The notes: a model not told the origin generated them from the letters alone. Shown: positions 7,742 through 15,123, numbered from the stretch's first letter. The stretch: DNA of 19,513 nt from Pseudolabrys sp. (GCA_029945495.1 JAQSCR010000411.1:1-19513); one strand, 5' to 3'. Made by a program: numbers and translations.

Positions 7742-8608
7742 ATGACTACACCTTATAAAAGTGTTTGGACGGAATTGCTGGACACGCCCTTCCAGCAGGC
7801 TTGGATCAATTGCGGCGGGTTGAAAACCCGCTATCTCCGCGCTGGTGACGAGAAGAGCCCGCCTCTGGTCATGTTACATGGCACGGCCGGGAGTCTGGAA
7901 AATTTCGCCGCCAATCTCGCGGCCCACGCCAAACATTTCAACTGCTACGTTTTTGACATGATCGGTTCCGGCAAGACCGACAAGCCGGACTACGATTATG
8001 AGACGGAGCACTATGTAAAGCACCTGAAAGACTTTATTGATGCGGTCGGCATCAAGTCAACGCCACTGATCGGTCTCTCGCTCGGCGCACGGGTGGCCAG
8101 CAAGTTTTCCATCGATTACCCGGAGATGGTGGACAAGCTTATCCTGTTATCGGCCACGGCCTATTTCCCGGCTCGTCCGATCCAGGGCGACATTAAGTCA
8201 TCCAGGATGAATGCCGCTGCAAACCCGACGTGGGAAAGTGTGCGCGAGATCTTCAAGGGCTTGTTCCACGACCCGCGCATGGTGTGGGACGATCTGATCG
8301 CGACACGGCTTGCCATCTACAAGCAGCCGGACATGAAACAAGCCATGTCGCACATTCTCGCGCTGCTGGACCCAGACGTTTATAACCGAAACCGCATTCC
8401 CGACGAAGAATGGAAGCGTCTGACTGCGCCCACCCTTATAGTGGCGGCCGTCGACCATCAGGACGTGTTTCTGGATACTGCGCGGACGATCTCAAAGCTT
8501 ATCCCAAATGCTGAAGTCTTCGACATGAAGCACTGCAGCCACTGGCCGCAAATGGAAGACCCCGACACCTTTAACGCCCGCAGCCTGAGTTTTCTGTTGG
8601 GCAAATAG
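7742..8608 (+). CDS. Alpha/beta hydrolase, meta-cleavage-product hydrolase-like
   Basis: 288 residues from the ATG at 7742 with GGAGCGA upstream; the 29-residue longer frame from 7655 lacks a better ribosome site. The fold motifs are complete: oxyanion HGTAGS (46-51), nucleophile elbow GLSLG with Ser113, an acid in AAVDHQD (Asp238 or Asp241), and His267 in CSHWPQ. The cap segment between residues 140 and 220 is of the size found in C-C bond hydrolases such as MhpC, TodF and HsaD, which split ring-opened 2-hydroxy-6-oxodienoates. An esterase role cannot be excluded from sequence. Together with the VOC dioxygenase and flavin monooxygenase it completes a meta-cleavage set. It is transcribed away from the PhyH operon, with an IclR-type box in between. 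Confidence 0.88.
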   Translation: MTTPYKSVWTELLDTPFQQAWINCGGLKTRYLRAGDEKSPPLVMLHGTAGSLENFAANLAAHAKHFNCYVFDMIGSGKTDKPDYDYETEHYVKHLKDFIDAVGIKSTPLIGLSLGARVASKFSIDYPEMVDKLILLSATAYFPARPIQGDIKSSRMNAAANPTWESVREIFKGLFHDPRMVWDDLIATRLAIYKQPDMKQAMSHILALLDPDVYNRNRIPDEEWKRLTAPTLIVAAVDHQDVFLDTARTISKLIPNAEVFDMKHCSHWPQMEDPDTFNARSLSFLLGK

Positions 8609-8649
8609 GCGTGATGAGCGTCGCCATCGCTGGCCGATGCTCATCACGC
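8609..8649 (+). other. Perfect 11-bp inverted repeat after the hydrolase gene
   Basis: GCGTGATGAGC (8609-8619) and GCTCATCACGC (8639-8649) form a perfect stem with a 19-base loop, starting right at the stop of the hydrolase. There is no T-run after it, so it is not a classical terminator. Its right arm is the start of a broken TRAP permease fragment, so it may be a rearrangement footprint or an mRNA-end hairpin. Confidence 0.5.
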
Positions 8650-8945
8650 TGCCGCTGGTTTTGCCGGTCGTGCAGAAGCTGGCGCAGACCATGATACCGG
8701 GCGTATCCGCCGACATGGTCGCGGCGTGGTGGGGCATCATCAATGTTGTGATTATCGAACTCGGCATGATCAGTCCGCCCATAGGCATCATCGTCTTCAT
8801 TCTGCACGGCCTCGCGCCGCAGATTTCGATCCGCACGATCTATCGCGGCGTGATGCCGTGCATCTTCCCGGACCTCGTGCTGCTGGCGCTGCTGACGCTG
8901 CTTCCGATGATCTCGCTATGGCTGCCGCAGTTTTGGCCTAGCTGA
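8637..8945 (+). pseudogene. TRAP large permease (DctM), C-terminal fragment
   Basis: 102 residues read MLITLPLVLPVVQKL, WWGIINVVIIELGMISPPIG, IIVFILHGLAPQ and ISIRTIYRGVMPCIFPDL. This matches the last quarter of DctM proteins and is clearly related to the C-terminus of the intact large permease at 3523-4827. It is not a recent copy, because it has a longer loop (QTMIPGVSADMVAA) and many substitutions. About three quarters of the gene is missing at the 5' side; the break coincides with the inverted repeat at 8609-8649. The last 8 bases overlap the end of the convergent iclR gene. It was probably part of a second TRAP system of this catabolic module. Confidence 0.85.
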
Positions 8946-9801
8946 CCGCACACACCGGACTGACACTCCTGTCCGCCTTCAGTGCCCGCGCGAGTTTCGC
9001 CGTCATCGCCTGCAGCGGCGGCAAAAGCTTGTTCTCCACATCGCTCATGGTCAGCGCCGACGCGATGAAGATCAGGGACATGCACCCGTAAACCCGGCGG
9101 CCGACCATGATCGGTACGGAAATGCTCGCGGCCTTCGGATTGACGACGCGCTCCTGAGTTGCATATCCCTTGGCGCGGATGGATTTGAACAGCCCGTCGA
9201 GCATTTGGTCCTCGCGCGCCTGCTGGTCGCCAGGCTCGTCGGATTTCGCCAGCAGGTCGAGGATCACCTTGCGCTCGTTGTCTGGGCAGAACGCCAGATA
9301 GGCGAGGCCCCCGGCGGTGTGCAGCATGCCCATGCGCTTGCCGACCATGCCGTAATCAATGGAGAGCGAACTCAGCCGGTGCGTGGTGTCGCGCACCAGC
9401 ATCTTGCCGGCCTCGAAAGTGAACAAGCTGATCGGCCAGACATGCTCGCGCGTGAACTCAGCCATCATCGGCGCCGCTTCGGTGATCCATTCGTCATCGA
9501 GAAAGCCATCGCTCAGAGACAACACCCCGTGGGTCGGGCGGTAGCGGTCAGTCGCGCTTTCGCGGCTGACGAAACCGGCTTCGGCAAGTGTATCGAGCAG
9601 CCGGTAGACCGTCGGCCGGGGCAAGCGAGTGTCCTTGGCGAGGTCTGCCACCGACGCAAGCTTGCGCCGGTTCATGGCGACGAGCAGCGCCAGCCCACGT
9701 TCCAGCGAACGCACGCCGCCGGCACGCGCGGTGGAATCCGCCAGCGGAATCCTGGCCTGATGGGTTGGAATTTTGACCTGCAGGTTGGCCTTTTTCGTCA
9801 T
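8938..9801 (-). CDS. IclR-family transcriptional regulator
   Basis: 287 residues from the ATG at 9801 with GGAGGAAA upstream (a longer frame from 9876 has no comparable site). A winged helix-turn-helix occupies about residues 30-90: GGVRSLERGLALLVAM, SVADLAKDTRLPRPTVYRLLDTL, GFVSRE and DRYRPT. The effector-binding domain covers about 105-275, with GKRMGMLHTAGGLAYLA, the GYATQERVVNP segment and SISVPIMVGRRVYG. IclR proteins often control aromatic catabolic operons as repressors or activators responding to a pathway compound. It is divergent from the VOC-monooxygenase-MetE-P450 operon and, with three shared palindromes, is the predicted regulator of the whole 3.5-14.4 kb module. Confidence 0.95.
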   Translation of the reverse strand: MTKKANLQVKIPTHQARIPLADSTARAGGVRSLERGLALLVAMNRRKLASVADLAKDTRLPRPTVYRLLDTLAEAGFVSRESATDRYRPTHGVLSLSDGFLDDEWITEAAPMMAEFTREHVWPISLFTFEAGKMLVRDTTHRLSSLSIDYGMVGKRMGMLHTAGGLAYLAFCPDNERKVILDLLAKSDEPGDQQAREDQMLDGLFKSIRAKGYATQERVVNPKAASISVPIMVGRRVYGCMSLIFIASALTMSDVENKLLPPLQAMTAKLARALKADRSVSPVCAVS

Positions 9802-9829
9802 TTTTCCTCCCGGAATTCTTCGTTGGCTA

Positions 9830-9857
9830 ATTGTCCACTGTGCGGACAACGAGTCAA
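9830..9857 (-). promoter_or_regulatory. Predicted iclR promoter
   Basis: On the minus strand TTGACT (9852-9857) and GACAAT (9830-9835) are separated by 16 bases and lie 29 bases before the iclR start codon. The spacer contains the palindrome TTGTCC-N7-GGACAA. A dimeric regulator there would block polymerase, so autorepression is predicted. Confidence 0.55.
9831..9849. promoter_or_regulatory. Putative IclR operator, copy 3
   Basis: TTGTCCACTGTGCGGACAA is a 19-bp palindrome with one mismatched pair outside the central three bases. It lies between the divergent iclR and VOC-dioxygenase genes and shares TGTCC-N7-GGACA with the site at 7573-7589. Confidence 0.65.
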
Positions 9858-9920
9858 GCGCGCTGGCTGCTTGCAAAATCCGGGTCTAGCGTTTGCTCAA
9901 ATAGCTCAGGGAGAAGCACC

Positions 9921-10499
9921 ATGGCGCAGGCAGCCGCAGTTCGGACCACGCAAAACCAGCGCGTTCCACTCAGCATGAGCCACATCGGCATCTACGTGCA
10001 CGACGTGCCGAAGATGGAGGATTTCTACACCCGCGTTCTCGGTTTCACGGTGACCGATCGCGGCAAGGTGCGCGGCAACGACATCGTGTTCACGAGCTGG
10101 GATTCAAGAGATCACCATCAGGTCATTCTGGTCGCGGGCCGCCCCAAAGAGCTTGCGTATAACCACATCAACCAGATGTCGTTTCGCGTGAATTCCGTTG
10201 AGGACCTCCAGGCCGTCTGGCGCAACGTCAAGGACGAGCCGGAAGTCACCGACATGCGCGGCATGGACCATGGCAACGCATGGTCGCTGTATTTCCGCGA
10301 TCCCGAAGGCAACCGCCTCGAAATTTTCTGCGATACGCAATGGTACATCGAGCAGCCGTGCCTCGAGGACCTCGATCTTTCCATGTCCGCGGATCAGATC
10401 CGCGCCAAGTCCGATGCATTCTGCCGCACGGCCAAGGGTTTCCGGCCGATTGCAGATTATCAGGCGGAAGTCGCCAAGAAGATCGCCCGCGGCAGCTAG
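9921..10499 (+). CDS. VOC-family protein, probable type I extradiol ring-cleavage dioxygenase
   Basis: 192 residues from the ATG at 9921 with AGGGAGA upstream. It has two vicinal-oxygen-chelate modules. The first begins SHIGIYVHDVPKMEDFYTRVLGFTVTDRG (His21); the second has NHINQMSFRV (His82) and ends in YFRDPEGNRLEIFCD (Glu134). His21, His82 and Glu134 occupy the places of the iron-binding His-His-Glu triad of type I extradiol dioxygenases, here in a compact single-domain form. Other VOC roles (isomerase, lyase) remain possible. As first gene of the operon with a flavin monooxygenase 14 bases downstream, cleavage of a hydroxylated ring is the likely role. Confidence 0.82.
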   Translation: MAQAAAVRTTQNQRVPLSMSHIGIYVHDVPKMEDFYTRVLGFTVTDRGKVRGNDIVFTSWDSRDHHQVILVAGRPKELAYNHINQMSFRVNSVEDLQAVWRNVKDEPEVTDMRGMDHGNAWSLYFRDPEGNRLEIFCDTQWYIEQPCLEDLDLSMSADQIRAKSDAFCRTAKGFRPIADYQAEVAKKIARGS

Positions 10500-10513
10500 G
10501 CGACGCGCCGCTC

Positions 10514-12061
10514 ATGACCACTCCCGACTATGATGTCGCAATTATCGGCTATGGGCCGGTCGGCGCAGCATTGGCCAACCTGTTAGGGATGAGCGGACTG
10601 AAGGTCGCGATCCTCGAACGCGAGCCGTCGCTATATCACATGCCGCGCGCGGTTTCGCTTGACGGCGAGGGCATGCGACTGTTCCAGACCATCGGCCTTG
10701 CGGAAACGCTGCTGCCGAAGCTCAACACCAGCCGCAACATTCGCCATGTCAATACTGAGGGCAAGCTCCTCGTATTGATTTCGCGCGGCGGCATCGGACC
10801 AGACGGCTGGAATCACGCCTACCGGTTTTTTCAGCCGGAACTTGAAGGCGTGTTGCGCGAAGGCGCCGCGCGATTTTCAAACGTCGATGTGAAACTGCGC
10901 AGCGATGTGTTCGCGCTCGACGAACACGACGACCATGTCCAGGTCCGCTACGAATACCTCGGCAAGGGCGAACTGAATGCGTTGACGGCCAGCTACGTCG
11001 TCGGCTGCGACGGCGCGCGCTCGACAGTGCGGCGCTTCATGGCCGCGGCATTGCAGGATCTGCGTTCGCACGAGCGTTGGATCGTACTCGACATGATCCT
11101 CGATTCGCCGCCAGCCGGCGTGCCCGAAGCTGCCGACGGCAGCGGCCAGATTGTCGATGCGATTCAATATTGCGATCCGGCGCGGCCGACGACGTTCATC
11201 CCGATGCCGGGCAAGCGGCACCGCTGGGAATTCATGATGATGCCGGGCGACGATCCGGTGAAGATCGTACAGCCGGACTCCATCTACAATCTGCTCAAGC
11301 CGTGGCAAATCGAACCGGCAAAATCGCAGATCGAGCGCGCGGTGGTTTACACGTTCCACTCTTCGCTGGCGACGAAATGGCGGCGTGGCCGCCTGCTGCT
11401 GGCGGGGGACAGCGCGCACCAGATGCCGCCGTTCCTCGGCCAAGGCATGGGCTCCGGTCTGCGGGATACGATCAATCTCGCGTGGAAACTGCGCGATGTG
11501 GTGCAGGGCCGTGCGCCGGACACTTTGCTCGACAGCTACGAGACCGAGCGCATGGAACATGTGCGCGCCTACATCCAACTCGCGGTTGAGCTTGGCGGCG
11601 TCATCCAGGCGACCGACCCTGAGAAGGCGCGCAAGCGCGACGCCGAACTGCTCGTCAATCCAACCATGATCAAGCCCCTCGCGCCGCGCCTTGGTCCCGG
11701 CCTGCATGGCTTCGCTGCCGCGCCTGCGGGCACGCGCGCGGAACAGCCGAAGCTCGCGAACGGCGAACGCATGGATGACCGCGCCGGCTATCGCTTTGCA
11801 GTGCTGGCTGCGCCGGATTTCGCCGCTGCATTGCCGCCGGCCACGCGCACCACGCTGAATAATCTCGATGCGGCTGTCATCGCTGCCGATGGCGAGGCGA
11901 GTGCTTATCTCGCGAGCCTCAACACGCGCGCCGTTGTCGTGCGGCCGGACCGTCATATCCTTGGCGTAGCTTCGACTGCCGGCGAACTCGATCTCATTCT
12001 GGCGAAAGTACCGCTGCTGGCAACTTCCACCGCAGCGCCACGCCCCGTTGCAAATTTCTAG
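10514..12061 (+). CDS. Class A FAD-dependent aromatic monooxygenase (MhpA-like)
   Basis: 515 residues from the ATG at 10514, 14 bases past the dioxygenase stop; the much longer open frame to 10280 overlaps that gene and is not used. The FAD site is complete: GYGPVG (12-17) in the first Rossmann turn, CDGAR (165-169, the DG motif), and LLLAGDSAHQMPPFLGQGMG (295-314, the GD motif). A C-terminal thioredoxin-like domain runs from about 400 to 515, as in MhpA-type hydroxylases. Enzymes of this group use NAD(P)H and O2 to hydroxylate phenols ortho to an existing hydroxyl, giving catechols for extradiol cleavage. That fits the VOC gene just upstream. The exact substrate is not deducible. Confidence 0.92.
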   Translation: MTTPDYDVAIIGYGPVGAALANLLGMSGLKVAILEREPSLYHMPRAVSLDGEGMRLFQTIGLAETLLPKLNTSRNIRHVNTEGKLLVLISRGGIGPDGWNHAYRFFQPELEGVLREGAARFSNVDVKLRSDVFALDEHDDHVQVRYEYLGKGELNALTASYVVGCDGARSTVRRFMAAALQDLRSHERWIVLDMILDSPPAGVPEAADGSGQIVDAIQYCDPARPTTFIPMPGKRHRWEFMMMPGDDPVKIVQPDSIYNLLKPWQIEPAKSQIERAVVYTFHSSLATKWRRGRLLLAGDSAHQMPPFLGQGMGSGLRDTINLAWKLRDVVQGRAPDTLLDSYETERMEHVRAYIQLAVELGGVIQATDPEKARKRDAELLVNPTMIKPLAPRLGPGLHGFAAAPAGTRAEQPKLANGERMDDRAGYRFAVLAAPDFAAALPPATRTTLNNLDAAVIAADGEASAYLASLNTRAVVVRPDRHILGVASTAGELDLILAKVPLLATSTAAPRPVANF

Positions 12062-12078
12062 AAACCAAAGGACATCTC

Positions 12079-13206
12079 ATGGCTTCACGCATACCCGCAA
12101 ATTCGGTCGATCATGTTGGTAGCCTCAAGCGTCCGCCGGAACTGGTGCAGGCCTGGCGCGACTGGGAAGCCGGCAAGCTGCCGTTCGAGGCGCTACACGA
12201 AATTCAGAACAAGATGATTACGCAGGCGGTCGCGCTGCAGGAGCGGCTTGGCCTTCCGATCGTCAGCGATGGCGAATTCCGGCGTGGCGGCTGGTCGCGC
12301 GGCTTTCTCAATGCGGTCGATGGCTTCGAATTTCGCGCATCCAAGCTGACGTTCCGCAACGATCAGGGCGTTTCAACGGCATCCCCCGCGCCGGTGGCGT
12401 CGGCGAAGATCAAGCGCAAGCATCCCATCGTTACCGGTGATTTCAACTTTCTCAAATCGGTGGCGCATAACCGCGTCAAGGTCACGATGCCAACGCCGTC
12501 GCACATGCACTTCGGCCAGTTTAAGGAAGCAATGGATCGCAAGGTCTATCCGAGCGACGACGCTTACTGGGACGATATGGTCGCGGTTTTCCAGCAGGAG
12601 ATGAAGGAAGTCTATGACGCCGGTTGCCGCTACCTGCAACTCGACGAAGTGCCGCTGGCGCTTCTCTGCGACAAGAACATCCGCGCGCTGGCGACCAGCG
12701 AGGGCGATGATCCGGACAGGCTGGTTTACCTCTATATCAACGTTCTCAACCGCGCCATCGCCAATCGCCCGGCGGACCTCACCATCGGCATGCACGTGTG
12801 CCGCGGTAACATGGAAGGGCTGTGGATGGGCGACGGCGGCTACGCGCCGATTGCGGACGCCTTGTTCAACCGCAGCGATGTCGATGCGTTCCTGCTCGAA
12901 TACGATTCGCCGCGCGCGGGCGACTTTGCGCCGCTGAAATATCTTCCCGCCGGCAAGCGCGCCTACCTCGGCATCGTCAGTACCAAAAATCCCGAAATCG
13001 AATCCTTGGATGCGTTGATGCGGCGCATCGAGGACGCCCAGAGATACGCGCCGATGGACCGCCTCGGCATCTGCCCGCAGTGCGGCTTCTCCAGCGCCGC
13101 GATGTCGAAGTTCGCGATCCTCCCGAGCAAGGTGACAGTCGATATCCAGACGCTCAAGATCGAACGGCTAGTCGAAGCCGGCACCAAGGCATGGGGCAAC
13201 GCATGA
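12079..13206 (+). CDS. MetE-like zinc methyltransferase (cobalamin-independent methionine synthase C-terminal family)
   Basis: 375 residues, ATG with AAAGGA upstream, 17 bases after the monooxygenase gene. It starts with DHVGSLKRPPEL and IVSDGEFRRGGW and has YLQLDEVPLAL, all core signatures of the MetE C-terminal barrel. The zinc ligands appear conserved: His239-x-Cys241 in GMHVCRGN, Glu274 in LLEYDSP, and Cys335 in CPQCGF. True MetE is about 750 residues, so this is the short form. Members of this group include folate- or thiol-dependent methyltransferases and, with the same His-x-Cys...Cys site, epoxyalkane:coenzyme M transferase. Its place between a flavin monooxygenase and a P450 (ATGA overlap with the latter) suggests a catabolic methyl or thiol transfer, not methionine synthesis (inference). 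Confidence 0.88.
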   Translation: MASRIPANSVDHVGSLKRPPELVQAWRDWEAGKLPFEALHEIQNKMITQAVALQERLGLPIVSDGEFRRGGWSRGFLNAVDGFEFRASKLTFRNDQGVSTASPAPVASAKIKRKHPIVTGDFNFLKSVAHNRVKVTMPTPSHMHFGQFKEAMDRKVYPSDDAYWDDMVAVFQQEMKEVYDAGCRYLQLDEVPLALLCDKNIRALATSEGDDPDRLVYLYINVLNRAIANRPADLTIGMHVCRGNMEGLWMGDGGYAPIADALFNRSDVDAFLLEYDSPRAGDFAPLKYLPAGKRAYLGIVSTKNPEIESLDALMRRIEDAQRYAPMDRLGICPQCGFSSAAMSKFAILPSKVTVDIQTLKIERLVEAGTKAWGNA

Positions 13207-14444
13207 GCGAACCGGCTGTCAGCGACGCGGGTGCAGACAGCTACGGCCTGTTCACCGCGGCTGCGATTCAGGACCCCTATCCTTATTACAAGGAAATGCG
13301 CGAGCGCGATCCGGTGCATTGGTCCGAGATTGCCCAAGCCTGGTACTTCACGCGCTACAGCGACGTGTTCGAGTTGCAGGATCGCCCCGACCTCAGCGTG
13401 GATCGGATCGAGACGATCTATTCATATCTGCCGAGTGTGAATGCTGGGCGCTTCAGTGACATCGTCGATCACTACAATCGCTGGCTTCTCTACCGCGACG
13501 ACGCCTATCACGACCGGCTGAAGGCGCTGTTCATCAAGGCGATGACGCCGCGCGCGGTCGAGCGGCTGCGCCCAATGATCCAGCAGCGTGTGGATAGCCT
13601 GCTCGACACGCTGGCGCAGCAGCCGGGGTTCGACGCCTATCTGGATTTTGCGGCGCGCATTCCGACTCAGGTGATGCTCGATTTATTGGGCCTGCCGGAC
13701 AGCGACGAAGTGATGATGCGGCACTGGAGCGACCGTTGCTCCAACTTCCTGTTTCAGCCGTTCGCGCCCGACAAGGAAGCGCTGGCACAGGAACAACGCG
13801 ACATTCTCGATGCGCAGCAGGAGTATTTCATGCCGATCATCGAGGCGCGGCGGGCAAAGCCTGGTCCCGACATGATCAGCGCCATGGTGCAGGCCGATGC
13901 CAGCGGTGACAAGTTGAGCGATCTCGAAATTCTCGCGACCTGCAACATGATGGCGACGGCGGGCGGTGGAACGTCGCGCAGCGCCATTGCCATCACGCTC
14001 TGGCGGCTGCACCAGTTCCCGGCGGAGCTTGCAAAGCTGAAAGCAAAGCCTGACCTGATCGACCTCGCGACCGAGGAGTTCCTGCGCTTTGAGGCGCCGA
14101 CCCAGCGCGGCATCCGCACCGCGCGTGCGGATTTCGAGGTCGACGGTCGCAATATCCGCAAGGGCCAACTGATTCACATCATGATCGGCGCGGCCAATCG
14201 CGATCCAGCGCAGTTCGAACGGCCCGACGCCATCGACGTGGCGCGCAATCCGAACCGCCACGTTTCGCTCGGTCATGGTGTCCACTATTGTCTCGGCGCC
14301 GCATTGGCCCGGCTAGAATTGCGCGTGGCGGTGAAGGGCTTCCTGGCGCGATTCCCCGACTATCGCCTTGCGTCCGACAAGATTACTTTCATGGACCGTA
14401 CAGCAAGCCGCCGCCCGACCAGCGTGCCGATTTTTACTTCCTAG
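13203..14444 (+). CDS. Cytochrome P450
   Basis: 413 residues; the ATG at 13203 overlaps the preceding stop in ATGA, so translation is probably coupled. Soluble bacterial class: no membrane anchor. Signatures are the C-helix HDRLKALF (His103), ExxR in EEFLRF (Glu292-Arg295), TARADFEVDGRNIRKGQLIHIMIGAANRDP, and the haem-binding loop SLGHGVHYCLGAALARLE with Cys363. The I-helix is odd: ATAGGGTSRSAI has Gly256 where most P450s carry Asp or Glu before the conserved Thr257. No ferredoxin or reductase gene is adjacent, so electrons must come from partners elsewhere. In this operon, hydroxylation or O-demethylation of the aromatic substrate is plausible. Confidence 0.95.
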   Translation: MSEPAVSDAGADSYGLFTAAAIQDPYPYYKEMRERDPVHWSEIAQAWYFTRYSDVFELQDRPDLSVDRIETIYSYLPSVNAGRFSDIVDHYNRWLLYRDDAYHDRLKALFIKAMTPRAVERLRPMIQQRVDSLLDTLAQQPGFDAYLDFAARIPTQVMLDLLGLPDSDEVMMRHWSDRCSNFLFQPFAPDKEALAQEQRDILDAQQEYFMPIIEARRAKPGPDMISAMVQADASGDKLSDLEILATCNMMATAGGGTSRSAIAITLWRLHQFPAELAKLKAKPDLIDLATEEFLRFEAPTQRGIRTARADFEVDGRNIRKGQLIHIMIGAANRDPAQFERPDAIDVARNPNRHVSLGHGVHYCLGAALARLELRVAVKGFLARFPDYRLASDKITFMDRTASRRPTSVPIFTS

Positions 14445-14499
14445 GCGTTTCGGAGCACCAACCGGATCGCGTACCCTCAGCTCTCTCTCTTTGACTTGT

Positions 14500-14804
14500 T
14501 CATGCCAACTCGACAGCGTTTCGGAGCTGCGTATCATTTACATCTATATATCTTTGGGTCGTGGATATCGAGGCGTGACCAGCAAGCACCGCCAGGACAC
14601 GGACAGACACTGATTTGCTAGCCAAGTTCGAGATAAACGTACGTCTGCCGCTATGCGACGATGCGCCCTTGAGGCCGCAATCTTGTAAATGTTCAGGAAC
14701 AGCTGGCACATTGTGTTCGCGTTGAACGCGCCGTCCTTCTGCGAACGAAACAACGCGTCTGTTGGCTTGCCTGTAGGGCACACCGACTTGATGTAGCTGG
14801 CCAA
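14500..14804 (-). pseudogene. Tyrosine recombinase (phage-type integrase) C-terminal remnant, frameshifted
   Basis: Two overlapping frames together give one protein tail. From 14804, ASYIKSVCPTGKPTDALFR and FNANTMCQLFLNIYKIA; then, after a one-base shift near 14675, GLKGASSHSGRRTFISNLAS, VRVLAVLAGHASISTTQRYI and DVNDTQLRNAVELA, to TGA at 14500-14502. The catalytic His-x-x-Arg (HSGRR), His (AGHAS) and Tyr (QRYI) are present. The frameshift and the loss of everything before residue ASY make it inactive. Its 5' side abuts the tip of the 189-bp element at 14806. It points to an earlier integrative element to the left. Confidence 0.85.
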
Positions 14805-14805
14805 C

Positions 14806-14994
14806 TGTCAATCGGTGCAAAGGTCACCTTGCTGCAGGTATCGTCAGCAACTCTCTGAAAGCAATTAAAAAGAGCTGGTCCAGGTGGGGTCACGATCGGC
14901 GCCGATTGCGACCCCACTCCGACGCGGATTCCGTTATTCGCTGCAAGGAATTGCTGGCATTTGTTCAACGGGCCTAATTCGGCGCCGATTTACA
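14806..14994. mobile_element. 189-bp IS21-like non-autonomous element (or two fused IS ends)
   Basis: The ends are inverted repeats: TGTCAATCGGTGC at 14806-14818 and GCGCCGATTTACA at 14982-14994, which match in 11 of 13 positions. An internal 34-bp near-palindrome at 14884-14917 has GTGGGGTC and GACCCCAC arms and ATCGGCGCCGAT at its centre. This repeats the terminal ATCGGCGCC motif, as the multiple end repeats of IS21-type elements do. No coding region and no clear target duplication were seen. It interrupts the integrase remnant. Whether it is a true MITE or the abutted ends of a deleted IS cannot be decided here. Confidence 0.5.
14884..14917. repeat. 34-bp near-perfect palindrome inside the IS-like element
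   Basis: The arms GTGGGGTC/GACCCCAC flank the core ATCGGCGCCGAT; 15 of 17 pairs match. It would form a strong cruciform or hairpin and contains two opposed copies of the element's end motif. Confidence 0.7.
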
Positions 14995-14995
14995 G
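14978..14995 (+). repeat. 18-bp IS-end repeat, copy 2
   Basis: TTCGGCGCCGATTTACAG is identical to 3008-3025 and in the same orientation, 11,970 bp apart. It is the right tip of the 189-bp element plus one base. The two copies bracket the first catabolic module. Confidence 0.65.
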
Positions 14996-15123
14996 ACGAT
15001 CTTGCCGTCGCGGGCCTTGTCAAGGTGTGCGAAAGCCGCGCGGCGATAGCGGCCGGACACTCGCCGCCGTTACGAGATGTTACCGGCCAGCCGCGCATCC
15101 GAACGTCTCCAACGGTTGCGTGC

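Noticed and set aside
10280..10513. Upstream-extended start for the flavin monooxygenase
   Set aside because: The extension is a shadow of the VOC gene; the ATG at 10514 begins directly with the FAD-binding strand.
10877..11956. 359-residue minus-strand open frame
   Set aside because: It is a shadow of the flavin monooxygenase with its FAD motifs on the other strand; no ribosome site or domain was seen.
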